64,000 nucleotides of DNA, taken from the NCBI GenBank assembly GCA_913060875.1, contig CAJXSL010000002.1, forward strand, positions 248,001 through 312,000, given 5' to 3'. Each line of letters begins with the position of its first letter. The first letter of the stretch is position 1. A model generated the notes under the pieces. It saw only the letters and a list, made by a program, of their open reading frames with translations. It was not told the DNA's origin and did not search any database. The DNA is from an uncultured Desulfobacteraceae bacterium. GTDB taxonomy: Bacteria; Desulfobacterota; Desulfobacteria; Desulfobacterales; UBA5852. A program made the position numbers and the translations under genes. Shown piece by piece: positions 18,601 through 25,665 of this stretch.

Positions 18601-18655
18601 TCATCCCGCCGACGCCGCTGCCGATTACCAGAACTGTATTGTTTTGATTTGGCAT
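15635..18655 (-). CDS. hdrA: HdrA-like protein with two FAD modules
   Basis: A 1006-residue flavoprotein of the heterodisulfide reductase A family, about 350 residues longer than ordinary HdrA. Residues 1-440 form one FAD module (GSGVGG at 12-17) with a ferredoxin-type motif CTACGECHKAFPEC near 105 and NNCDLCTIAPNL. From about 447 a second, canonical HdrA begins with VFVCDCEQNIGG, has its own GGGVSG FAD loop near 590, and ends with two 4Fe-4S motifs, CATCLVCVRACP (about 935) and CHGCGTCAAECP (about 970). HdrA is the electron-bifurcating flavin subunit of Hdr complexes. No internal stop is present. Confidence 0.9.
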   Translation of the reverse strand: MPNQNNTVLVIGSGVGGMKAAMDLSEAGRDVVLIDQAASIGGLMTRLDRTFPTNNCDLCTIAPNLSENARDKHIEVLPLTQVSALQGQAGDFTATLTRAPRYIDMEKCTACGECHKAFPECVRFEPGLDHRAPTCMRYPQATPQAFSIDMEKCEDTAALVNACPAGAINPDDGERTEERQVGAVVLAIGAELFDPSGLENFGYGVYPDVVTGLEYERIMSASGPTGGELVRPSNGKPPQRVAWIQCVGSRGINREDVSYCSGVCCMYALKEAIVTKERFQDDIEATIFYMDMRTYGKDYELYYDRAKKTYGVRLERCRPHSIISDAASGQLTISYATDASSALTTEKFDMVVLSTGFRVTENACQLARVLGIELNEHNFARTQSFSPVATSRPGVYVCGVFESPKDIPETMMQASAAACLASKNLVPVAAGNGEAELPPERDVSGEEPRIGVFVCDCEQNIGGAVDVDALAAYAGKLPGVVLSQSAGHGCSREALEKIKAAIVEQNLNRVVIGGCSPRTHENLFQNTLREAGLNKYLVEMANIRDQDTWVHMNYPEMAMTKAKDLIRMAVAGVAQAQALKDNTLPMNKDVLVLGGGVSGMNAALELADQGHRVYLAEQAGHLGGMALAVRKTLEGDDVPSYMADLIEKVSQHALIEVITQAIVVDHFGMPGMYKTGFQIGPRMYYRQIEHGATVLATGATHNVPRAYSLGEHAAVTTQIELDSVIEDQPERVKDWGQLVMIQCVGSRVPENPNCSRICCQSAIKNALRALDLNPDMRVFILYRDMRTYGFSEDYYAEARRRGVIFVRYETDTPPEVTPDGDKVKIAFADPIIGRKLAVTADCLALSTGMAVNEEATEDLATIFHLNRSLDGSFLEEHIKLRPTDLSIPGFFVAGSAHAPKNIKECIAQAQAAASRVLSMLSKDTINLGATVARVDPEKCATCLVCVRACPYGVPFINEDRYSEIDPAKCHGCGTCAAECPAKAIELTRFEDAPIMARLEGLLERSA

Positions 18656-18692
18656 ATTGATATCCTAGCTGTCTGCTTGAATGGTTGTTTGT

Positions 18693-19565
18693 TTAGAGCC
18701 CCGCAAATCCCAGGATAGTGGGCAGTTTATGCTCCCAGCCCTGGGTTTCGATCTTGACACCCTGTACGCGTTTTTTAAGTTGGGCGATGGTTTCACCGGC
18801 GATACGCAGGCATTCCATTTCCCTGTCCGGAGCCTTGCGTATTCTTTTGATCATCTCTTCGGAAATATGCGCTCCCGGCTCATTCAGGGACATATAACGG
18901 GCAATGCCCACCGACTTGAGCAAAAAAACCGAGGCGATTACCGGAACATTCAAGGCCGCGATCTTCTCCAGGCTGGCAGCAAATCGCTCCACGTCGAATA
19001 CGGGCGGGGTGACCACGAAACTGGCACCGGCCGCCACCTTCTTTTCAAGATCGGCCAATTCGGCGTCCAGCGTCTTTTCGTCCGCAAATGCCCCCAGTGT
19101 GCAGCCCGTGGTGAACTCCGGGGTGCCGTCCAGAGAAAAGCCTGACATGTCCACACCATTTTGGAGCGCCTTGATCGCACCGATAAGTTCCACCTCATCC
19201 AGGTCATTGACCACGGCCGCATCGCGATGGTCGCCATTGGCCATCTCCTCACCGGACACGACGAGAAGATTTTGGATACCGAGAAAATTGGCAGCGAGAA
19301 CATCGCCCTGCAGGGCCATCCGGTTGCGGTCCCGGCAATAGAGATGAATAATCGCCTCCATGCCTTGCTGGTGGATAAGGGCCCCGCCCGCAAGGGCGCT
19401 CATCCGCATGACGCCGTTATCCATATCCGGGACGATAACCGCGTCAACCCGCCCTTTGATTTTGCGGGCGTTGGCAACCAACGCCGATACGTTGACGCCC
19501 TTGGGTGTGTTCATTTCCGCCAGAACTACAAATTCGCCTGATGTCAGTCGTCTTTGAAAGCTCAT
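18693..19565 (-). CDS. second MetF-like methylenetetrahydrofolate reductase
   Basis: A 290-residue paralogue of the MetF at 13585-14508. It keeps FVVLAEMNTPKG, DAVIVPDMDNGVMRMS, CRDRNRMALQGDVLAANFLG and NLLVVSGEEM, but in the first segment the glutamate is followed by MN rather than CG. The start at 19565 has AGGAAGAG upstream; the frame is open 47 codons further but those codons overlap the HdrD gene. It lies between the HdrD-like and HdrA genes, so it may be a subunit that gives this Hdr complex its C1 substrate, or a reductase for a different folate or pterin. Confidence 0.85.
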   Translation of the reverse strand: MSFQRRLTSGEFVVLAEMNTPKGVNVSALVANARKIKGRVDAVIVPDMDNGVMRMSALAGGALIHQQGMEAIIHLYCRDRNRMALQGDVLAANFLGIQNLLVVSGEEMANGDHRDAAVVNDLDEVELIGAIKALQNGVDMSGFSLDGTPEFTTGCTLGAFADEKTLDAELADLEKKVAAGASFVVTPPVFDVERFAASLEKIAALNVPVIASVFLLKSVGIARYMSLNEPGAHISEEMIKRIRKAPDREMECLRIAGETIAQLKKRVQGVKIETQGWEHKLPTILGFAGL

Positions 19566-19608
19566 GAATTCACTCTTCCTTTTGCCCGTTTTTGGCAATT
19601 GTACGGGG

Positions 19609-20928
19609 TTACATTTCCGTTTCGGGGTGAAACACGGCGACTTCCTTGAGATCATCCCCCAGGTATTCGCGTTCGTTGGGTCCCAGGATGCCAAGTGACA
19701 GGGCAAGCAGGGTCCACAGGTGAACCACCGGGTAATTGCTGCCGTAATGTTCGCTGAGCTCGTGGATTTGGGCGTGGCAGTTGTGGCATGCCGCGATGCA
19801 ATAGTCCGCCCCGGTGGCCTTGATCTGTTCGTCTTTCAGTTTCCCGTACGCCAACCGCTGTTCCTTGAAGCCGGACTGGAGAAAACCACCCCCGCCGCCG
19901 CAACAGTAGTTGTTCGACTTATTGGGTGTCATGTCGACAAAGTTCTCTTCGCCCACGACGGATTTGACCACGAACCGCAGATCGTCGGCAATGGGGTCTC
20001 CGTAGGACTTGCGTACGATCTGGCAGGGATCCTGGACGGTGAACTTGATCTTCAGGTCCTTGTTCCAGTCGGAGTTGGGCTTGAGTTTGCCCTCCCGGAT
20101 CCATTTGGCGTAGTATTCGTAAATGTTCTTGACTTGGAATTTGTGTTCGACGTTGAATTTTTTCAGTCCTGCCAGGACTGAGTAGGTGACGTGCCCTCAC
20201 TCGGTGTTGAGAAACGTCTTGCACCCCAAGGCATCCGCCTGACCGGCGGTCTGCCGCACGAGATGTTCCCAGGCCTCATCGTCGGCCAGGAACATGCAGT
20301 AGTTTTCACCGCCCCACCCCTTGCTGCCATAGGTCCAGTCGACACCGGCCAGGTGCAGGATCTTCCATAATGGTACCATTTCATCCGGCTCGGTCACCGG
20401 CTCTCTCGAATTCTGGTTCAGAAAGAATTCGGCCCCCTCTTTGTCGATGGGCGCCTGCATTTCGGCGAATTCGGGCTGCGCCTCCTGATACTCTTCAAGC
20501 ACATCCCCAACCACGAATTCAAAATCCTCGGGCGAGGTCCCCATGGCACTGCCGCTTTCGTTGCGCAGGGCCATGTCGCAGGAGCCCAGGGTACCCTTGG
20601 GCCGCTTTTCGCGCGGAACCTGGGCCCGGGCGTTATAGACCAGCTGGGGAATGTCGATTTTCATGGGGCAGACATAGATGCACCGCTGGCACATGGAACA
20701 CATCCATATCCAGTCGCTGCTTAAAATCTCCTCATCCATTCCCAGGGCCGCCATGCGCAGGAATTTGCGCGGATCCATTCCCTCCAGACCCGTGGCCGGG
20801 CAGCCCGACGTACAGGCACCGCAGGTCAGGCAGAGGTTGAGGTTGCCGCCCTCAGGAAGAAGCTCTTTGACTTTGTCGATAAACAGACCCTTCTTTTCTT
20901 CACTCAGTTCAATTACTGCTTCAGGCAT
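19609..20928 (-). CDS. HdrD-like Fe-S protein with selenocysteine (TGA at 20197-20199)
   Basis: Read through one in-frame TGA this is a 439-residue HdrC-HdrB fusion (HdrD type). Two 4Fe-4S motifs come first: CLTCGACTSGCP (about 33-44) and CSMCQRCIYVCP (about 76-87). CCG-type cysteine regions follow. The TGA is codon 244 in GCKTFLNTE-U-GHVTYS, where a cysteine would be expected, and the frame continues unbroken through IKFTVQDPCQIVRKSYGDP and NYCCGGGGGF to ACHNCHAQ. A perfect hairpin just after the TGA fits a bacterial SECIS. AAGGAG precedes the ATG. Sec probably ligates a noncubane cluster or acts in catalysis. A tool that stops at TGA would report two broken genes. Confidence 0.85.
20163..20181 (-). 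promoter_or_regulatory. bacterial SECIS-like hairpin
   Basis: In the message, 23 nt after the UGA, UCAGUCCU pairs perfectly with AGGACUGA around a GGC loop. The loop begins with G and its distance from the UGA is within the range known for bacterial selenoprotein genes. Confidence 0.75.
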
Positions 20929-20965
20929 TGGTTACTCCTTTTCCTAAAGATACGTATGCGATTGG

Positions 20966-21205
20966 CTAGTTCTCTTTTTTTATATGGATGCTGCAAAATT
21001 CACCGTCCTGTTCTTCTTCATAGGCAAACTCACATGAAAGGGCCGACAAAACCTTAAAAAGATCACTGCGCGTGTCCGGATCCAGCCCCACGATCCTCAC
21101 AACCTCGTCGCGTTTCATCCCCCGGAACACATGGGTCAGTTTGAGCAGGGTCAGGGACTCGATGGCCCCTCTGAAATCCACGATATAATCCGCTGTTTTT
21201 TCCAA
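20966..21205 (-). CDS. TusA-like protein lacking the catalytic cysteine motif
   Basis: A 79-residue protein with the TusA/SirA fold pattern: DFRGAIESLTLLKLTHVFRG corresponds to the strand-helix of TusA, but the usual Cys-Pro in that loop is Glu-Ser, and the end (SIHIKKE) fits the last strand. TTG is the likely start, with GAGGG 11 nt upstream. It is the first gene behind the sigma-54 promoter and 37 bp before the HdrD gene. Without the cysteine it cannot carry a persulfide there, so a structural or regulatory role in the Hdr complex is more likely. Confidence 0.6.
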   Translation of the reverse strand: MEKTADYIVDFRGAIESLTLLKLTHVFRGMKRDEVVRIVGLDPDTRSDLFKVLSALSCEFAYEEEQDGEFCSIHIKKEN

Positions 21206-21243
21206 AATCAGTGCATCCCTCTATTTTTCCAGGTGCTCTTAGT

Positions 21244-21259
21244 GGCAACTATTGTGCCA
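21244..21259 (-). promoter_or_regulatory. sigma-54 (-24/-12) promoter of the Hdr-Met gene train
   Basis: On the minus strand TGGCACAATAGTTGCC matches TGGCACN5TTGCW with the exact 10-nt gap between GG and GC; only the last base differs. It predicts a start near 21233, about 28 nt before the TTG of the TusA-like gene. A sigma-54 activator gene starts 157 bp away on the other strand. Confidence 0.8.
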
Positions 21260-21356
21260 ACCAACGACCACTTCTCCCTGCACAAAAGTTTTGCATTAAA
21301 TTTCAGGTTATTAGATCTCATTTCGCAAGAAATTTTCAAAAGCTATTGCCCCAATA

Positions 21357-21405
21357 CTGTTAAAGTGCTAAATGAATTTTTTTTAACAGGTGTTAAATTT
21401 TAGCA
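21357..21405. promoter_or_regulatory. possible activator binding sites
   Basis: CTGTTAAA (21357-21364) is inverted as TTTAACAG (21382-21389), and TGTTAAATTTTAGCA (21391-21405) is a near-perfect 15-bp palindrome. They lie 125-170 bp upstream of the predicted sigma-54 start, a normal enhancer distance, and just before the activator's own start codon, so autocontrol is possible. Confidence 0.4.
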
Positions 21406-21415
21406 GGTAACTTAA

Positions 21416-22801
21416 ATGTTTAAACACGAACTTGACAGATACTGGCACACGGTGGCCAACACCATCAGCGACGGCATCATGGTCGTGGATGAGCAGGGCA
21501 TCATCATCTATGTCAACGAGGCTTTTGAGGGCATCACCGGATTTTCAAAAGATGAAATGGTCGGCAAGGACTGCTCGGTTTTGAACTGCGACATCTGCCA
21601 GCAAGCGCGGGAAAACCAGAGCTGCCATTGGTGCGCCCTTTTTCAAGACGGCAATATGCGACGGCGACGCTGCATTTTTCGCCATAAGGACGGTCGCTCG
21701 ATCCACGCGCTTAAAAACGCTTCTGTCTTTCATGACGACCATGGCAATGTCATCGGGGCGGTGGAAACGGTCACGGACATCACGGACCTGATTGAAAAGG
21801 ACAACCGCATCGCCGAATACCAGCGCGAGCTGCGTTCTGCGGACAAGTTTCAGGACATCATCGGCACATCGGCGCACATGCAGAAAGTCTTCGATCTTAT
21901 CACCAACGCCTCGCGCTCGGATGCACCGGTAATTATCTATGGTGAAAGCGGGACCGGCAAAGAACTGGTGGCCAGAGCAATTCACCGGCTGAGTGAAAGA
22001 TTCCGGGGGCCTTATGTCAAAGTCAATTGTGCCGCACTGACGGAATCTTTACTGGAAAGTGAGCTGTTCGGTCATGTCAAGGGGGCTTATACGGGAGCCG
22101 TCAAAGACCGGTCCGGACGATTTGAAACAGCGCACGGGGGAAATATTTTCCTGGATGAGATCGGCGACTTGCCGTTGAGCACCCAGGTAAAGCTACTGCG
22201 GGTTCTTGAAGAGAAAATCATTGAACGGGTGGGGGCCAACGCGTCAATTCCCGTGGACGTAAGGATCATCTCGGCCACGAACCGGGATCTTATGAAACTT
22301 ATCGAAACGGGCACTTTCCGGAAAGATTTATATTTTCGTATTAACGTTATTCCGGTCCATCTCCCGCCGCTGCGCGAAAGGATCGAAGACATCCCGCTGT
22401 TGGCGGATGCTTTTTTTCATAAAATTCGGCTGAAACTCAACAAGGAATTCACCGGCATTTCCAGGGAAACAATGGCGGCCCTGATGAATTACAACTGGCC
22501 CGGCAACGTACGCGAGTTGAAAAGCGCTTTCGAATACGCCTGCGTCACCTGCCAGGGGGGAACGATTCAACCCGAGCACCTGCCGACCAATATACTCACC
22601 GAAAAAAAGACCGCCGGACCCGCCAAACGGTTATCCATCAACCGGGAACAAATAAAAAAAAGGGAGCTCATCGAAATTCTGGAAGAGACCGGTGGCAACC
22701 AGTCTGCCGCCGCTAAGCTGCTGGGCGTAACCCGGGTTACGATCTGGAACAGAATGAAGCGTTACGGGATCAGTTCCAAGAAGAACATCACCGCGAATTG
22801 A
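21416..22801 (+). CDS. sigma-54-dependent regulator with cysteine-rich PAS domain
   Basis: A 461-residue enhancer-binding protein. An N-terminal PAS domain (about 10-125) carries CSVLNCDICQQ and CHWC, a spacing that could hold a metal or Fe-S cluster for redox sensing. The AAA+ domain has Walker A GESGTGKE (about 176), GAYTGA (about 223, a known variant of GAFTGA needed for sigma-54 contact), Walker B IFLDEIGDLP and the arginine-finger region. A Fis-type helix-turn-helix (GGNQSAAAKLLGVTRVTIWNRM) ends the protein. No receiver domain, so it senses directly. Its divergent position beside a sigma-54 promoter makes the Hdr-Met gene train its likely target. Confidence 0.95.
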   Translation: MFKHELDRYWHTVANTISDGIMVVDEQGIIIYVNEAFEGITGFSKDEMVGKDCSVLNCDICQQARENQSCHWCALFQDGNMRRRRCIFRHKDGRSIHALKNASVFHDDHGNVIGAVETVTDITDLIEKDNRIAEYQRELRSADKFQDIIGTSAHMQKVFDLITNASRSDAPVIIYGESGTGKELVARAIHRLSERFRGPYVKVNCAALTESLLESELFGHVKGAYTGAVKDRSGRFETAHGGNIFLDEIGDLPLSTQVKLLRVLEEKIIERVGANASIPVDVRIISATNRDLMKLIETGTFRKDLYFRINVIPVHLPPLRERIEDIPLLADAFFHKIRLKLNKEFTGISRETMAALMNYNWPGNVRELKSAFEYACVTCQGGTIQPEHLPTNILTEKKTAGPAKRLSINREQIKKRELIEILEETGGNQSAAAKLLGVTRVTIWNRMKRYGISSKKNITAN

Positions 22802-22883
22802 AACCCCGCCACTTATTTTTCCTCAGGGAAAAATATGCAAGCAAACAGGCGTTTCACTTAGTAGATGTCGGTTTACAACCATC

Positions 22884-23138
22884 TCAAGCCAACGCCGCCG
22901 GCCCGATTTCGCCGTTCTTCCTAAGCAACGTTTTAAAATGACCGCCCAGCCAGGGAATATCGTCAAGCATCCAGGAAAGCGTCAAACGCAGTGTGGTATC
23001 CGGAACTGTCGCGGGGCGAAAGTGCAATATCAGGTTGTTCAAATAACGGCGCCGGCCGGGAGGCCGGGCCTTCTCTGCCCGCTTGAAGGTCAGGGAGGCG
23101 CAAAGACGCTGTCTTAGGCGAACCCAATCTGTCTGCAT
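22884..23138 (-). CDS. hypothetical protein, possible cytochrome b N-terminal remnant
   Basis: An 84-residue frame. LNNLILHFRPATVPDTTLRL followed by TLSWMLDDIPWL resembles the opening of menaquinol-oxidising cytochrome b subunits (histidine, RP, VP, then a first helix), but the frame stops before any membrane helices. No good ribosome site is visible and nothing nearby belongs to such a complex. It is either a decayed fragment or a chance frame. Confidence 0.25.
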   Translation of the reverse strand: MQTDWVRLRQRLCASLTFKRAEKARPPGRRRYLNNLILHFRPATVPDTTLRLTLSWMLDDIPWLGGHFKTLLRKNGEIGPAALA

Positions 23139-23459
23139 GGAATGAATTTAGCAGCCGCCATCCAATTGATCAACGGCCAAAAGGGCGGGGCGATTATTCG
23201 ATTGCATTCCATGCCATATCGGCTTAAACATTTAGCATAAAGATCATGTCTTGAAGAATTTTCATTCATCCGTCTCGAGTGGGGTGTCAATCAATACCCG
23301 CAGGATGCTTCCTATGAACGCGGCATTAAAAATGAAGCCCTTGCGGTAATGGTGTTTTTCGGTTACGACAAAATCTCGAGCGGCCATTTTCTGATACCCA
23401 ACACCCCCTATTTCCTGACGCTTTTTCTCGGTAACGAATCGAATTTCTGGAATGAGGTT

Positions 23460-23503
23460 CCGCCCGCAGAGCGGGAGGTCTCAGGTAGCCCCCTCGAAGG
23501 GGG
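23460..23503. repeat. short repeat shared with 42962-43004
   Basis: CCGCCCGCAGA, then TCAGG, AGCCC and a GA-rich end (CTCGAAGGGGG) occur in the same order at 42962-43004. The copy here has two small hairpins, CCCGC-aga-GCGGG and CCCCCTCGAAGGGGG. Both copies are intergenic. Confidence 0.5.
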
Positions 23504-23521
23504 TAAAATAGGAGATAATCG

Positions 23522-24019
23522 ATGACACACACGCAAACCATACGGAACCGCATGATGGCGTCAACGGCAACGGCGGTATTGCTTTTGTCGGCGCTGGTCA
23601 GCCCGGCATGGGGGGAAAGCCTCCTTTCCCGGGGCCAGTCCCTCTATGTCCCGGTGTACTCGCATATCTACAGCGGCGACAAGGAACGCCCCGTCTACCT
23701 GGCCGTCACCGTCAGCATCCGCAATACCGACCCGTCCGCAGCCATCCAGCTGACGGCCGTGGATTACTACAATTCCAAGGGCGAGCAAATCCAGCGCTAT
23801 CTGGACAAGCCCATTACACTGCCCCCCATGGCCACGACCCGTTATGTGGTCAAGGAATCGGATAAGGCCGGCGGCTCGGGCGCCAATTTTATCGTACGCT
23901 GGCAATCCGACACCCCTGTCAATCCGCCCCTGGTCGAAAGCATCATGATCAGCACCGCCTCCCAGCTGGGTATCTCGTTTGTCTCCCGAGGCGTGCCGAT
24001 TAAGGCAACCAAGCCCTAA
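23522..24019 (+). CDS. DUF3124 exported protein
   Basis: A 165-residue protein with an N-terminal signal peptide (TATAVLLLSALVSPAWG) and the DUF3124 core: QSLYVPVYSHIYSGDKERP, LAVTVSIRNTD, TAVDYYNSKGEQI, TTRYVVKESDKAGGSGANF and VESIMISTASQLGISFVSRG. Its function is unknown; the fold is probably all-beta and periplasmic. GGAGA precedes the ATG. The antiporter gene follows after 20 bp with its own GGAGG, so the two probably form an operon. Confidence 0.85.
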   Translation: MTHTQTIRNRMMASTATAVLLLSALVSPAWGESLLSRGQSLYVPVYSHIYSGDKERPVYLAVTVSIRNTDPSAAIQLTAVDYYNSKGEQIQRYLDKPITLPPMATTRYVVKESDKAGGSGANFIVRWQSDTPVNPPLVESIMISTASQLGISFVSRGVPIKATKP

Positions 24020-24039
24020 TCTTTACGGAGGAAGCGTCT

Positions 24040-25644
24040 TTGGACCCTTTATGGATTTCGGCAGCGTTTCTTTTCGGTTTTGCCGTCCGGCAGCTCGGCC
24101 TGCCGCCGCTGGTCGGCTTTCTCATGGCCGGCTTCGTGCTCAACGCCATGGGTATCGAAGGCGGGCCCATGCTGGAAAATGTCGCCGACATGGGGGTGAC
24201 CCTGCTGCTTTTCAGCATCGGTCTGAAGCTGCGCATCAAAAGTCTCCTGAAGCCGGAAGTATGGGCCGGCGCCAGCATTCACATGGCCATCACGGTGCTG
24301 CTCTTTGGCGCGGCCATGTACGGTCTGACCATCGCCGGCCTGACGATCTTCGGTCCGCTGGATTTTCAGCTGGCCCTGCTGGTGGCTTTCGCCTTGAGCT
24401 TTTCCAGCACGGTTTTCGCCGTCAAAGTACTGGAAGAGCGGGGCGAGATGACGTCATTCCACGGCCGGGTAGCCATCGGCATCCTGATCGTGCAGGATCT
24501 GCTGGCCGTCGTTTTTCTGACCGCCTCCACCGGGAAACTGCCTTCCCCCTGGTCCCTCCTGGCCGTGCCGGCCCTCTTCCTGATCCGCCCGGTCCTGAAG
24601 CATTTGATGGATCGCAGCGGCCACGGTGAATTGATGATCCTCTGCGGGTTCCTCATGGCCCTGGTCTTCGGAGCCGGCCTCTTCGAGCTGGTGGGCCTCA
24701 AAGCCGATCTCGGCGCCCTCTTCGTGGGCATCCTGCTGGCCCCGCACCCCAAGGCCTCGGAGATGGCCAAACACCTGATGGGGTTTAAAGATTTCTTCCT
24801 GATCGGATTTTTCCTGAGCATCGGCCTGTCGGGAACGCCTGCCCTGGAAACCTTTGGGGTGGCCCTTCTGCTGGTGGCCGTGGTGCCGTTCAAGGTAGCC
24901 CTTTTCTTTGTCCTGCTGACCCGCTTCCGGCTGCGAGCCCGCACGGCGGTCCTGGCCTCGCTGAGCCTGGCCAACTACAGCGAATTCGGTCTTATCGTGG
25001 GTTCCATCGCCGCGGCCAATGGCTGGATCGGCGCGGAATGGCTGGTGACCATCGCCATTGCCCTGTCCATCACCTTCGTGCTGGCGGCGCCGCTCAACAC
25101 CCATGCCGACCGGATCTACCAGCGGTTCGCCCGTTTCCTGAAACGCTTCGAGACCCAAACCCGGCATCCCACGGATGCCCCGATCGATGCCGGTGACGCG
25201 GAAATCGCTATTTTCGGCATGGGGCGTGTCGGCACCTGTGCTTATGATGCCATGCTGGAACGGTATGGCGAGGTGGTCATCGGGGTTGATTTCGATCACG
25301 AATCCGTGCAGCGGCATCAAGATGTCGGGCGTCGGGTGGTGTTCGGGGATCCCACCGATCCCGATTTCTGGGCCCGGGCCTGGCCTGCCGGGAAAATGCG
25401 TCTGTCCCTGCTGACCATGCCCAAGCAACCCGCCAACCTTGCCGCGGCCCAGCAAATCCGCTCGAAGGGCTATACGGGCCTTATCGCGGCGACAGCCTTT
25501 TTCGACGACGAAATTCCGGACCTGGAGGCCGCCGGTGTGGATGCGGCGTTCAATTTTTATAACGAGGCCGGGTTGGGTTTTGCCGAGCACGCCAACGAGT
25601 TGCTGGAAAAGCGGCTGCTCAAGCCCTATCGCCCCGCCCAATAA
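24040..25644 (+). CDS. Kef-type cation/proton antiporter with TrkA-N domain
   Basis: A 534-residue CPA2-family membrane protein. About 12 hydrophobic segments fill residues 1-360, including the LLFSIGLKLRIKSLLKPEVW, FSSTVFAVKVLEERGEM and IGILIVQDLLAVVFL segments with the conserved aspartate of ion exchange. A cytosolic NAD-binding TrkA-N domain follows (AEIAIFGMGRVGTCAYDAML, about 388). The TTG start is supported by GGAGG 8 nt upstream and by no earlier candidate. It likely exchanges K+ or Na+ for protons; substrate not set by sequence. Confidence 0.9.
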   Translation: MDPLWISAAFLFGFAVRQLGLPPLVGFLMAGFVLNAMGIEGGPMLENVADMGVTLLLFSIGLKLRIKSLLKPEVWAGASIHMAITVLLFGAAMYGLTIAGLTIFGPLDFQLALLVAFALSFSSTVFAVKVLEERGEMTSFHGRVAIGILIVQDLLAVVFLTASTGKLPSPWSLLAVPALFLIRPVLKHLMDRSGHGELMILCGFLMALVFGAGLFELVGLKADLGALFVGILLAPHPKASEMAKHLMGFKDFFLIGFFLSIGLSGTPALETFGVALLLVAVVPFKVALFFVLLTRFRLRARTAVLASLSLANYSEFGLIVGSIAAANGWIGAEWLVTIAIALSITFVLAAPLNTHADRIYQRFARFLKRFETQTRHPTDAPIDAGDAEIAIFGMGRVGTCAYDAMLERYGEVVIGVDFDHESVQRHQDVGRRVVFGDPTDPDFWARAWPAGKMRLSLLTMPKQPANLAAAQQIRSKGYTGLIAATAFFDDEIPDLEAAGVDAAFNFYNEAGLGFAEHANELLEKRLLKPYRPAQ

Positions 25645-25665
25645 CAGGCCTGCCGGAGAAAGGCC

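Larger units (their letters stand above)
22802..23521. other. 720-bp region with only weak coding signals
   Basis: Apart from an 84-codon frame at 22884-23138, this stretch has no clear gene. A plus-strand frame without a good start, containing FFGYDKISSGHFLIPNTPYF, stays open from about 23242 to a TGA at 23523-23525 that overlaps the DUF3124 start as ATGA; it may be a gene remnant or chance. A short repeat sits at 23460-23503. Confidence 0.4.

Noticed and set aside
20197-20928. Truncated HdrC-like gene ending at TGA plus a separate HdrB-like fragment at 19609-19971
   Set aside because: Same frame across the TGA with continuous family similarity and a SECIS hairpin; read as one selenoprotein rather than a pseudogene.
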